The notes beneath the pieces were generated by a model that was given only the letters and a program-made list of their open reading frames with translations, was not told where the DNA came from and searched no databases. This document shows, piece by piece, positions 11,484 to 22,737 of a stretch of 64,000 nucleotides of DNA (positions are counted from its first letter, which is position 1; each line of letters begins with the position of its first letter). The translations under genes and the position numbers were made by a program. The DNA is taken from contig JAPYMA010000431.1 of NCBI GenBank assembly GCA_035041965.1, forward strand, positions 1-64,000, given 5' to 3'. The DNA is from Anisakis pegreffii (lineage: Eukaryota; Nematoda; Chromadorea; Rhabditida; Anisakidae).

Positions 11484-12399
11484 GCGTTCAACAATATTCT
11501 AACATATGCAACAATTCAACGCAATGCGCATCGAAGTGCCAGGTCTGTTTCCAGATTTTTAATTCCACTTCAGTTTATCCCTTTCAATTTTCTGTTTCAG
11601 TCTCCTAGGGTTCCGTTAAATGAACAGTAACTGAATTAGCACATTTGGTTCCACACTTTTGTTCATTGAAATCTTGGGATGAAGAAATCAAATTGATCAG
11701 TGTCCACGTTTCGCATGCTCTACTACTTTAATTATTCACTCGATATTGTTCATTCGTGTCTTTTTATGCAAATGTTCTTTTCAATGCAATGTTCAATGCA
11801 TTTGTAGCAATAGAGTGATATCTTCTCAATATTTCATCTACCTCATTGCTATTGCCTTCGATTTTCATCAAACATACCGTTGTTCCATTCGATTTTCATT
11901 TTGAATATTCCAGTTCCTTTCCTACATTTATCGTAGAAGAACTTGCAGTAACTGACCTTGATTCCCGTTGATGATAATATCATTTCAGTTGTGAGCTACC
12001 CACATTATCCGTCGTTTTGACGCGTTATTAATATTATTGTGACTGTCACATAAGATTTGGTCAGACTTTTGACACAATAGGGCGAGACTTGCAACTGGAC
12101 TCACTTGACATGTTTTAGACCGTTAAATTATACTGAGAACATGTTTAAATAAATCTCACGGTAGTTTCAGGACGGGAAGCTTCATAGTAATTGCTGATAT
12201 TACACGAATTTGAATCTTTACCTCAGCAATTTTGAGATTGATTAGAAATGATGCATTTGACAGAGGAAAGACCTATAGATACAATCGATCAAAGTTCCAA
12301 AATAGATCTCAGGCTGGAAAGTGAGCTGTTGAATTTGACAAACTTTGAGGACAAAAGCAATACGGATAAGTGCTGCTTGATGGTGAGACAGTTCGCATA
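11484..12399. other. Non-genic stretch before the tandem RNA units
   Basis: AT-rich, without a supported gene. It may contain the 3' flank of the exon ending at 11483 and the 5' flank of the first structured unit. Confidence 0.4.
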
Positions 12400-13215
12400 T
12401 AGTGTTGGTAATAGCTATGCTGGCTAATGAAGAACAGAAAAAAGAATTCCCATTTGAAAAAAATTGAGCTTATCAATTGTAGGGTATGAATAGCCTCATG
12501 AAGTTAGCGGTAGGTCTGGAAAGTTCGCCTGGACCACTCACCTGCAGAGTCGAGTTGCTAATGGTGACTCGAAGAACGTCTTCCTTATAGCGCTATTTGA
12601 CAACAGCCGGAATGAAGCTCATGTGATATTATTCGTGTGGTCAATGGTCATTCTTAAAAAGCATATTTTTGTTGCGTGGGTGATCCCAACCCGTTGAGCT
12701 GCCAATAAGCGGGGCTAGGTTTCGGTATATGCAACAGGTTTCCCGACCTACCGGCAGTCTCGGCGAATCGGGGAGAAATAAACTAAAGTATGTTAACGAT
12801 ACTTACCCGGGTATTGTTAGCGTTAAATCACAGCAACATTGTACGGGCGTTCCCGGCCCGGGAAAGGCGCCAATTTGACCGGGGATAGGGACTGCGCGTA
12901 AGTTGGCCTGAGTAGTGCCTTCGGGCATTTGCTCAGGTAACGAGGGTTCCCGGACTCACCGTGCGCACTTTCCCTTAACAGGGGGGAATTATGATCGGGT
13001 TGACCATTGGCTACACTTATGAAACCACATGGCTTAGTTTCAATGTTATCAAATGCGTTATAAGGAAAAATCTCTTAGGTGTTTGTGGTTACTCGCCGAA
13101 GCTTATCTATTAGCTTTATTCATGATGGCTTTCATACAATTCTCAGACGATATCCTTATTTCCCTTGCCAGTGTAGTTATTATCGTATGCTAGCTGAAGT
13201 AAAATTAGTTGTCAA
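12400..13215. ncRNA. Putative structured RNA gene, copy 1 of a tandem pair
   Basis: The core (12507-12990) is GC-rich in an AT-rich region and nearly identical to copy 2 at a constant offset of 1248 bp, while the flanks have diverged. Several hairpins are visible. 12907-12937 has CCTGAG/CTCAGG enclosing TGCC-TTCG-GGCA, a classic C(UUCG)G tetraloop. A larger arm GGGA..TGCGC / GCGCA..TCCC closes around it. TAGGT..CGG pairs with CCGACCTA, and there is a TTCCCGG/CCGGGAA palindrome. The frame open in copy 2 is interrupted here, so it is not protein-coding. The strand is undecided because the stems read either way, though UUCG favours plus. No known RNA family is securely matched; a weak resemblance of GGAAAGTTCGCC to the CR-I element of RNase P/MRP RNAs is only a lead. 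Confidence 0.55.
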
Positions 13216-13654
13216 ATTTCATTGAAAAACAGTTCAAATTTTGTAAGAAAGCGGCATCAGTTTCCAAAGATTGTGCGATTGAGCACCTTTGGCTTCCAGA
13301 TTTGAAAATCTTCAGAAGCTCACATTCCAGGCTGAAACTGAGCTAGGTAACCCTTTTCCAAGCTAATTGCTTGAGTTCTCTTCTGGCAGTCAATTCACTA
13401 TGTTATAGTTTGTCGAAGAACTCTTCAGTTGAAGTTTGGCTTGAGTCTAAGTTGAATTAATTGGGTTGAATAAATTCACGAGCACCTTCTGCACTTTGAA
13501 TTGACGGAATAATAGAAAGTAGATGGCCGAAATGTTTTTGGATCATTTTCAAATGGCAGGGTGATACGAGATGATATTTCGGAATTGGTCATTTTTTGAG
13601 GCAGGGGCGCTGTATCGGAAAACTGATCGTTATTTGTGACGAAGGTCGCACTTG

Positions 13655-14462
13655 GCTTTGGTAACAGTTATGCTGGCATATTTAAAAAAGAAAACCGTTC
13701 CACCCAAAAGGTTGAGTTATATAATTGTAGGGTATGAAATGTCTTATGAATTTGGCGGTAGGTCTGGAAAGTTCGCCTGGACCACTCACCCGAAGAGTCG
13801 AGTCGCTAGGTGGTGACTCGAAGAACGTCTTCCTTATAGTGCTATTTGACAATGGCTGGAATAAAGCTCATGTGATATTATTCGTGTGGTCAATGGTCAT
13901 TCTTAAAAAGCACATTTTGGTTGCGTGGGTGATCCCAACCCGTCGAGCTGCCAATAAGCGGGGCTAGGTTTCGGTAGTGCAACAGGTTTCCCGACCTACC
14001 GGCAGTCTCGGCGAATCGGGGAGAAATAAACTAAAGTATGTTAACGATACTTACCCGGGTATTGTTAGCATTGAATCGCAGCAATATTGTACGGGCGTTC
14101 CCGGCCCGGGAAAGGCGCCGATTTGACCGGGGATAGGGAATGCGCGTAAGTTGGCCTGAGTAGTGCCTTCGGGCATTTGCTCAGGTAACGAGGGTTCCCG
14201 GACTCACAGTGCGCACTTTCCCTTAACAGGGGGGAATTATAATCGGGTTGGCCGTTGACCGCACCTGTGAAATCACTGCACTTTGTTCCAATGTTGTTAA
14301 ATGTGTTACAAGAAGAAATCTCTCAGGTGTTTGTGGTTACTCGCCGAAGCTTATCTATTGGCTATGTTCATAATGCATTCATACAATTCTAATGATATTA
14401 TCCTTATTGCCCCATGCCAGTGTAGCTGTTACCGCATGCTAGTGCTAGTAAAATTACTTATT
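13655..14462. ncRNA. Putative structured RNA gene, copy 2 of a tandem pair
   Basis: Second copy of the unit described for copy 1, with its core at 13755-14238 and the UUCG hairpin at 14155-14185. Differences from copy 1 are few and often fall outside the stems: CTGCGCG becomes ATGCGCG at a stem boundary, and a loop base is lost in the TAGGT arm. A 77-codon frame (13734-13967) is open here but broken in copy 1. The preserved core against diverged flanks suggests selection on the RNA or gene conversion. Confidence 0.55.
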
Positions 14463-14689
14463 AAAAACCAAGGATTTCACTGAAAACCAAGGAATTTTTT
14501 GATGAACACAATTGGTTTCAAAATTTGACCAGTTCGAGAAATTACATTTCGTGCTGAAATTGTTTTAGATTCATCTCTCCTGGCTACATGCTTCAATTCT
14601 GTTCAGGGAGTCAGTTCAACATGTCATCGCATTTTGTTAAAGAATTGAAAATTTCCAGATATTGATATGTGCTCCTACCTTTGCCATCA

Positions 14690-15205
14690 TTCGAGATTGA
14701 CTTAGCTATGGGTTACATATATTGGATTTTGACTCGAATATAAGACCACTATGTTATTGACTTTTCCTCGACTTGACTGTACCGTCGTTTTGACTAATGT
14801 GTTACTTGACTTTGCTTAGACGTAGGTTTACGTAACTATAGCTTGACTAGAGTGTGCTTTCAGTTGATTACATACTAGGTTAACTGTGATATAACACAAC
14901 TCAATGATAAGTTTACCTTTTCGTTTTGGAGTATCGTTTACCTTAACCATCTCGATCATTACTTATTTTTTCACGGCTAGAGTATAGTTCCCTTCAATTC
15001 AGCTTTGATTATCACTGGTTGTGCTTAATTAGACCATTAGTGGACTCGCTTTTCACTTGAATATAAGCTAACCTTGGCATGACTTAACGCTGACTTGACG
15101 TGGCTTCAGTATGACGCAACTTGACTGTAAATTGCATCAGCTTGACCGCGATTGACCATATTTCTGCTTATCCTGATTTGCTTATGGATTGCACGTAGCA
15201 GCCTT
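14690..15205. repeat. Cluster of degenerate CTTGACT words
   Basis: About a dozen TTGAC/CTTGACT words recur at irregular spacing across 500 bp, far more than in neighbouring DNA. There is no open frame. It may be a decayed short tandem array or a cluster of binding sites. Confidence 0.4.
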
Positions 15206-15247
15206 GACAAGAACCTGGCTCCATCATGAATCGCTAGTCGTACCTTT

Positions 15248-15512
15248 CAGTGGTTTGAGACGACATTGTCATGGAGTTGCAACTCAATTATATCCACTGT
15301 CGGAGAATCTTTACCCGCGAATAAAATTGATGATTTGACGGCAGGAAAATCGCATGTGATGAAAGTTTATACTTCGATAATATGAAAAACAAAATCAGAT
15401 TCTGAATAGTTACTCTAAAATCAATTCGGAGAAGAGTACATGCGACATTTGCAATTAGCAACCTATTCAAGGAGGATTTTTCCAGCCCTTCATAGCTCTT
15501 TTAATGAATCGC
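15248..15512 (-). repeat. Dispersed repeat, right arm of an inverted pair
   Basis: Reverse-orientation copy of 10500-10765. Together the two arms bracket the tandem structured units at about 4.7 kb spacing. See the left arm for the shared landmarks. Confidence 0.7.
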
Positions 15513-15785
15513 TATATTAGATTACTCTAATAAGGAAGAATTCGTACCATCTCTCGAACACTAGTCTCCATCCAGCACTCAGTAAATGATGCATGATTTT
15601 TGCGAATTTCTGAAACTGCTTTTAAAACTGTTATAATCACATTATGCTTGCTTGCTTTCTTATTTAGTCATTTGATAGTGTTTGAAGGCAACAATCGCAA
15701 TGATATTTGAATACTTTATTGTATCATTTGATTCGACAGTATCGCGAATATTGTTAGCAAATGCTATAAAAACGAAATCGACCGA

Positions 15786-16109
15786 TTAGTCCGCATTTGA
15801 TTCCCAATAGGTTAACTGTTCATTCTCGGCCAAAACTCGATCCACATCCGAAACAAAAAGGAAAAAAAAAACATGTTGCACTTGAAAGTCTCTTAAATTG
15901 ATGATCGCATCGGAATAAAGATCAGCATTTTTCTGTCTCAAATAACGGAATTGTACTTGGGCGGAATGATGTATTTGTTCAAAACTACTGCGATTCAGTG
16001 TTTGGGAATGAAGGATTCGGAGATTAAAAAAAACTGAAATCACAATCATGGAGAATACTTTTGATACAACGCTTGTCATACAAGAATGATACACGTGGAA
16101 ACGCCTCAT
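15786..16109 (-). CDS. Possible small secreted or membrane protein
   Basis: A single open frame of 107 codons starts at an ATG at 16109. The N-terminus contains a hydrophobic stretch (VFSMIVISVFF) that could be a signal peptide if Met11 is used. The rest is polar and ends in acidic, aromatic residues (YWESNAD). There are no cysteines and no known domain. No splice support was seen. It lies just downstream of the sirtuin gene on the same strand. Confidence 0.3.
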   Translation of the reverse strand: MRRFHVYHSCMTSVVSKVFSMIVISVFFNLRILHSQTLNRSSFEQIHHSAQVQFRYLRQKNADLYSDAIINLRDFQVQHVFFFLFVSDVDRVLAENEQLTYWESNAD

Positions 16110-16474
16110 TCAATTTGATAAGATATTGAAGAAACTCTTGATGAGGTGCGTTTCTCGGAAGATAGATGATATATTAAACTGTGTAATATATAAATTCAAC
16201 GATCGTAAAAACAAAACAAGAACGTTCAATCAAATAACAGTGAAGACGGCTTAAATAATCACGGATTGCATAACAAATAAAAACTGGATAAATTGGCACG
16301 TCAGTTCAGACTGCTATAATACTGAAAAAGCATCACAACGCATAACTACATGAATATTTTCGAACAATATGCATACCACTTATGCGGAAAGAATGTCAGG
16401 CATGACCGAAATAAAACTTAATTGAGAAATTTAAAAAAAAATTACATTTGCATAAAATAATCGAAACGTAACAA

Positions 16475-19400
16475 TTATTTGTTCTTTTTGTCCTCTTCGT
16501 CATTCGATTGCTTCACTTCATCACCACTTTTAGCCTCCTTCTTATCGTTCTCCACATCGCTATTCACGTTTAATTTAATATCCCTTGCCGATGCCTGACC
16601 ATCCCCGTCAATCTCTTCTTTACCTTTACCATCGTCCACGTTACTCACTTTTTTATTCCGTTCATCGATAGCGTTCCACTCACGATGAACACATTTCTCT
16701 AATTCCCCTTTCCAGCCCAACAAATCAGCCAACAAATATACACCATCATCACAGGTTCCTTTCCAGAATACATCTCTGAAAAATGCATTATCTAATCAAT
16801 TCCTCACTTCAAATCACACTAACAATATCTTATCACACTTTCAAAGTGAGCTACAAATCACGAAAATACCACTCGACCCAGGTTTTAACTACGAAAATTC
16901 ATTTTTGTAAAGGTTAGAATGTCATCTTTCTCGGATATATATCAGTTTTGACTTTTCATAATTGTGCCCTAATGGCAATCCTTTCCGATCTAGAATGACA
17001 AATGCAAAGAATACTTCACAAAATATCAATTCAACTAAGCAAAACGAACCTGAAATTGCCCTTCTCGCCATAACAAAGTCCATACATCCCTAACGCACGC
17101 TCGAATGAATTTGCTTTTCCGGCCTCGGTGAGATTTATTAACAAGCGAGGCACATCGTCAGCCACTTCATTCACCAGACCCGCAAACGGCTGTACCACTA
17201 ATGAGGTACCCATAATAATTAACAGATCACATTTCGGGAAATCCTTAAATTCGGTTCAATATTGTTCATATTACTGTTCGTACGATAATATTTCTGGACA
17301 ATAAAATTGTGATGCAAATCGCTTTCACGATGTAGCGGGCGGTCAGATATTGATAAGCGTAATCATAAACCGCTACCTACGTGATCTTAATACTACGACG
17401 AGGATGATGACAACAACGATACGTTGTACATGGAAACGACTGCATAACGTAGAGAATTCTGTGGTTACTAATGATAATTATTTTAAAAAACGAATTACCG
17501 AGACAGCACATTTGAAGAATCGTTTCGGTAAATTTTCACCAAAGAAAACAATATCTGGTTTAACAATACCGTTGCATTTATCACATTTTGCTACCAATGT
17601 ATTTTTATCCCTTATTTTATCTGCAATTCTTCCACGATTTCAAATAGCATGCATTCAAAAAATGATAGAATATTGAAATATGAATGTTTGTTTCATAGAT
17701 CGCCATATACTACTAAAGAATTATTTCTCAAACTACCCTTTTTGACGAATTTCATAAAACTCACTAAAACCGAAGATGGCCACAAACATTTTCTTGTCGA
17801 AGGATCAATGTCAGAGATGCTAACGTTTTTCGTCAGCGTGCCCATCACTGACTAAAACTAATAAGATTTCTACGAATATTTTTATGGCCAACCATTCATG
17901 ATCCGTTCTTAATCAAGACTATTCAAACATCTAAAGCAAATAAAAGAAAAGGAATATATTATTCTGCTAAAACGAAATAAAAAGCGCTTAAATTAAAAAG
18001 AAGCGAACAAGTCAACAATTAAAACAAATATGTGAAAGAGGGTAAACAAATATCGCGAATGAATGTACCCGTGATCCACTTTAAGTCATACTTCTGACGA
18101 CACTTCAAGCAAGTGCTTGTATGATGTGATCCATGAGCATACACCAACTTATCGCTGTTTATATTCGCAACATACTCCAACGAATCAATGTTCTAGAATT
18201 AATGCTATGGAATCGATGACTATCCATCGAATGCTAACAAATTTTGTCGCTAATAATGGATAATTAAATCGACTTTGAATTAAATGAAGCCATCGACTCA
18301 TCGATTGCAGCATTCATACTGGGACGGTTAAAATCTCATCCCATAAAAGAGAAAATCAATCATAGATTTTAAAAATACGGAGGCTGAGACCGGCTTCAAT
18401 ACTTTGATGATATCAAATAATGATAGAACTGCAAAATGAAATCATAAACTAAACCTGAGTATAGCAACGCAGAAGCAATCCTTTTTCATCGAGCATACGA
18501 ATAAAATAATGGCACGGTGTTGGCTGTAAGTAATCATCCAGTTGATATTAATCAGATCACAATTTTTCAATTCGAAGTTAAAATAATAACTCATCCAATC
18601 ATATGAGCAAATATGCATATTCCAATATCAACGTTGTGTTGCCTCCGTTACGGCTCAATTGTGTTAAGCGATGATAAGAGGATAAATCAAAAGGGGAGAT
18701 TTTCAACAAATGCACATAGCTGATGAACTGAAACGATAGAAATTTTCGGATGAATGGATATAAGGAACGGGTTTCACTCACTTTTAATGTTGTTGGGAAT
18801 AGCTTTTTAGCGAGTTTATAGAATGGTTCAGGATGTCTTGGAAAATAACTGATATCGAATATACACATTGGATCTGGTAAGTTGTACTCTTCAAGGTTTT
18901 CGTATAAACCGGTGCCTGAAAGAAATTCAATTGCAAGCTACAACTCAACGATAATGTATTTGATTTTTGAGTACCACACATTCCAAAAAGAAAGCCAACA
19001 ATAATTACAAAATAAGATGTTAACTAAAACGCCATACCAGGACTTCGAAAGTCGGGTACACCGGCAGACGTTGAAATGCCAGCACCAACCATAACAATGA
19101 TATTCTTCGCTTTTCCCTGTTTTATATAATCAGCTACTCCTTCGATTTCTAATTTTGATAGCTTTTGTTTTCTTTTATCATCACCTATAAAAATACATTG
19201 GGTTAGTTGTGCAGTCCGACAGTTTATTAGGAATATTAGAGCGTCTTATATGAAGTATACCTTTATAAACTCTTGCGTTTGCAAATTTGTTTAATAGTAA
19301 GATTTTTTGAACTAACTTTCCTGAACCATAATTATTAGATGAATGAAATATCGGAATATATTTAAATGAATATAACTGAATAGTAGAAGAACGAACAATA

Positions 19401-19589
19401 AAAACCTTTGGATATACTCGCCAAAGCGCTATCGAAACTGCTCACAAATCGATCGTATAAATTCGGCAATCTGTTGCCATCAGAATCCTTATCCGTCTCT
19501 GTGTTCTTAGTACTCGTTCCTTCTCTGTCCGTTGTTCCTTCAGTTCCTGTTGACGACGACGCCGTTCCAGTACCTTTTTTATCAGACAT
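16475..19589 (-). CDS. SIRT2: SIRT2-type NAD-dependent protein deacetylase
   Basis: Eight exons (19406-19589, about 19039-19184, 18782-18915, 18455-18523, 18069-18192, 17499-17620, 17050-17243, 16475-16775) encode about 424 aa. The enzyme uses NAD+ to remove acetyl or acyl groups from lysines. The NAD-binding motif [15 protein letters not shown] is at about residues 95-109, the family signature YTQNIDSLE precedes catalytic His198 in [11 protein letters not shown], and the zinc site is two CxxC pairs (206/209, 232/235). [12 protein letters not shown] and [13 protein letters not shown] complete the Rossmann half. The helix after [10 protein letters not shown] and the acidic, lysine-rich tail match SIRT2 (cytosolic) better than SIRT1 or SIRT3. 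The N-terminal 60 residues are Ser/Thr-rich and unstructured. All phases agree, apart from a one-base uncertainty in my coordinates for exon 2. Confidence 0.93.
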
Positions 19590-19610
19590 GTTGTTCGCGA
19601 GAGACCTTCG

Positions 19611-19624
19611 CTGAAATGATGCAT
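19611..19624 (-). promoter_or_regulatory. Trans-splice-type acceptor of the sirtuin gene
   Basis: ATCATTTCAG on the minus strand precedes the sirtuin ATG by about 21 nt, with no obvious partner donor. Confidence 0.45.
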
Positions 19625-19689
19625 ATAACTGATCAGTAGTTTTTGTATGTAATTAGAACAATAACAGGGTAACAATAATACAGCAGTAC

Positions 19690-22500
19690 CGATTAATAAT
19701 AATCACAACAATCCAATAATAACATCAGTAATGTCAAGAGTCATAATCAAAAAACCCATGTCAGATTGAAAGGAGATGAATTACCAATCGAAAAGTCTTG
19801 CAAACAGTGGTAACATGAAGACAATCACTTGACTAAACAGGAATTTAAACTGACTCTACCTTACGGCAACACATTTTGGAAATCAAACTGAAGATCAATG
19901 GCTCATAGGACCCCAGTGAAAAACAAGACAATCTTGGTCAATCAGACACGGAACAGTAAATGAATAATTCTAGATCGGCAACTATTTATTGAGAAGCATA
20001 CAAAGCTACACTGCAAATTTATGCATAATTCTAACAATAAGCAAATTTAATAAACTAATCTGTGAGAGAATGGAAACAGGTGAATTTGAATTCGTGAAAA
20101 CATATTCAGAGAAACAGTTCAAGGCGTAATTCAGATAAATGATGAAGGAACATGTAAGAAAGACAGGTGAAAACATTTGTCGACGTCAATCAGGTGAAAA
20201 TCTCATACGACAAAATATTAAACATCACATGAAATTAATTCGCTCTTCCCTCATAGAATAGAGCGCTAATTGCATGAGCTTTCCAAGAAAATATGTCAAG
20301 AAAAGGTCATGAACATGTGAAACATCTGACAGGAAGGAAGCTTACCGATATGGTGAGTATTCCAGGTGAGAATATGAGTCTGAAAGTGCTGCGAGCTTGG
20401 ATGAACATTACCGGAACGAATTGCAACAAATCAAATAGTTACAGCCTTAGGCAATGATTGATATACTCTTGGGACAAATACGATATAGTACAGATAAGAG
20501 CACTAGTAATGTTGTTGACGTTAATGATGATAGAGCAATGAGACCAGTATTGATCTGTGCCGAAAATTTCAAACTATAGCTATTTTTCGCTATTTTTTAC
20601 TGAATCATTCAGTTTATCAGTCGAAAACTTTCAGTGTTATCAGGCTCCATTTTATCATTGCATTTGTAGGGTTCATTCACTTTACTCATTTCAAATCAGT
20701 TGAACGAATGAAATTTTGCTTCGAAACAACATTAACTGCTCTTATTTAGAGCATCTATGACCTTAGAGTACACTCTAGAAATAAACACCTGTGATTAGAA
20801 ACAAGTCTGATTTGATGTACGTAAATCCTAACATTCAATTAGTTGTTTCAATCAGTCATAATATTCAATTGCTGTTTAGATTTAACGAGTGTATAATAGA
20901 CATAGAAAATTGCTCTCAGTCTAGTATGCTTTTTGTATTCTTAACGACATAAGAATAATGCCATAGCAACAAGAGAACAATTGAGTCGTATGAGTGGTAA
21001 CTAAACACCAGCTGCACTAACCTACAACTAGAAGCAAACTTTGCCATCAGTGAAGTAGTTTTTATCAATGGAACAAATTATTGAATGGTGAGTGCAACGA
21101 AAGAGAACGCTAACAATGAGCAACAATTGAAAGGTGCTGAAAACTCTGAAATGCTTGCAGCCAACTGTTAACATGAGAGAAATCGAAAGAGATTGGCAAG
21201 AAGAAGAAATGAAAGAGATAAGAAGTTATGTGGAAAAATAAAGCATTTTGAGCGATCACTCAATTTGAGCATTTCAAATTTCGTAATGTGTATAATTCCC
21301 AATTTTGAAATATAAGTAAAAGAATCATATTTAATGGGTATTCAATGAATACATTAACATAAACATGACTAACTGAAAAAATAAACACGAAGCAACACGG
21401 GAAAATTTCTAGCTATGAATGCGTGAAAAATCCACAATTGCATCAGCAATCGATTCATGCAAAACTGGTGAGTGGTCATGCTGAAGGCGGAGGCAGATAG
21501 AACAACAGATTTGAGTTTGTCTCATGCCGGCCAGAGCGATATAAACTTAGCAACACTGCGAAGATGAGCAGACCTAATGCGAAAATAATTGAAGTAATTT
21601 ATCATACTCTCAACTCAACTGCAATTCTGTCATAGAAAGTCTACGAGAATAATAGCCATTCTGTCATAAAACAATCATTGACTGAAACAGCTGACTATGA
21701 TATAAACATTCACTCGCGCACATAGCTGCCAACCGGATTACAGCTTCAGATTTGATTTTATCAAATGCTAGCGATGAACTAAATGGATGAGCTTTGAAGC
21801 TGATCAAAAATCAGACTAACTCTCGATCAGAAAATAGTTCGATAGAAATTCGATAAAGGCAGCTCTTCACTTGGCGAAGTTAGATACTGGGATGAATTGA
21901 TTGAGAAATACGAGAGTTCATAAACACGGCTTGAACAAATCTGCATAGGTGATGGATGACCATCTTTATCTCATTTTCACAATCTGTTCTTCTTTGCCTT
22001 CCATATGCATGTTTGCCCGATTATACTTCGACAAAATAAATATGCTTTTTAATATAAAATATACTTGTCTGTGGTAGCTTCTGCTACTCATCGATTATGA
22101 AGGTACCAAAATAACCAACAACAACGCTTACTTTTAGTGAATTTGTGAATTTGTTATTGAGTTTGATATTGGATTTTGAACGGATTTTTCACATCATATA
22201 GGCGCTGCTGTGTTCGAACATTTTAGAGTCGTTGAGAGAAGCTTGATAATCTCATAATATCAAATCATTAATGAAAGTTCTATGGCCCAAATGCGACTAC
22301 AATCCATCGCATACTCTATTGAAGTAATCGAAGGGAATCCATCGAACTTCCTCATATCTACGCATCAAATCTTCACAAAAATGCTTCAAAAAATATTCTT
22401 TGCCGGAAACTTCCGTCTTAATTGCTAGTTTCACATCCTGATGTGTATATGGGTGGCTCTTTGCTCGTTATAAGATCGCCTAGAATTCGCTCTACATACG
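19690..22500. other. Gene-poor stretch between the sirtuin and the LDLa gene
   Basis: About 2.8 kb with no open frame above 60 codons and no recognisable exon, RNA gene or repeat. It presumably holds the sirtuin promoter and distal flanks. Confidence 0.5.
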
Positions 22501-22530
22501 ATGATGCATTTGATAATTTCGCAGTGGTTT

Positions 22531-22719
22531 TCAGATGTGTCCAAACGAATAAAGTAGAGCCAGCGATTCGAGAGTAGCGCTAGTCAGCGTGATACTTGAC
22601 AGCTTGATTGCTCTTCTCAAAATGTCATTCATACACTCGAGCTGGAAACAAATCATGTCGTACGAATATGTCAACATCATTTCATGTTGTCTCATGCATT
22701 CTCGAGAATGGCCGTTCAC
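22531..22719 (-). CDS. Weak candidate exon, unknown product
   Basis: A 62-codon minus-strand frame contains an internal acceptor-like TTGTTTCCAG followed by a helical segment (LECMNDILRRAIKL). It sits within 20 bp of the start of the plus-strand LDLa gene. No upstream exon was identified, so this may be chance. Confidence 0.15.
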   Translation of the reverse strand: MNGHSRECMRQHEMMLTYSYDMICFQLECMNDILRRAIKLSSITLTSATLESLALLYSFGHI

Positions 22720-22737
22720 AATTGAGTTAATCTGTTC

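Noticed and set aside
12799..12807. ATACTTACC, identical to the 5' end of U1 snRNA
   Set aside because: It lies inside a local hairpin (TAAC..ATAC with GTAT..GTTA) and the downstream sequence lacks U1 stem-loop I (no GATCACGAAG-type loop) and an Sm site.
13734..13967. 77-codon open frame in copy 2 of the tandem units
   Set aside because: The matching region of copy 1 is interrupted, and conservation follows stems rather than codons.
12400..14462. 5S rRNA, SL RNA, SRP RNA, 7SK or U3 as identity of the tandem units
   Set aside because: The remembered conserved elements of each were not found: no 5S C box, no SL1 sequence, no SRP helix 8, no U3 boxes. This is not a substitute for a covariance search.
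17350..17676. 108-codon plus-strand frame
   Set aside because: Shadow of a minus-strand SIRT2 exon carrying the second zinc CxxC pair.
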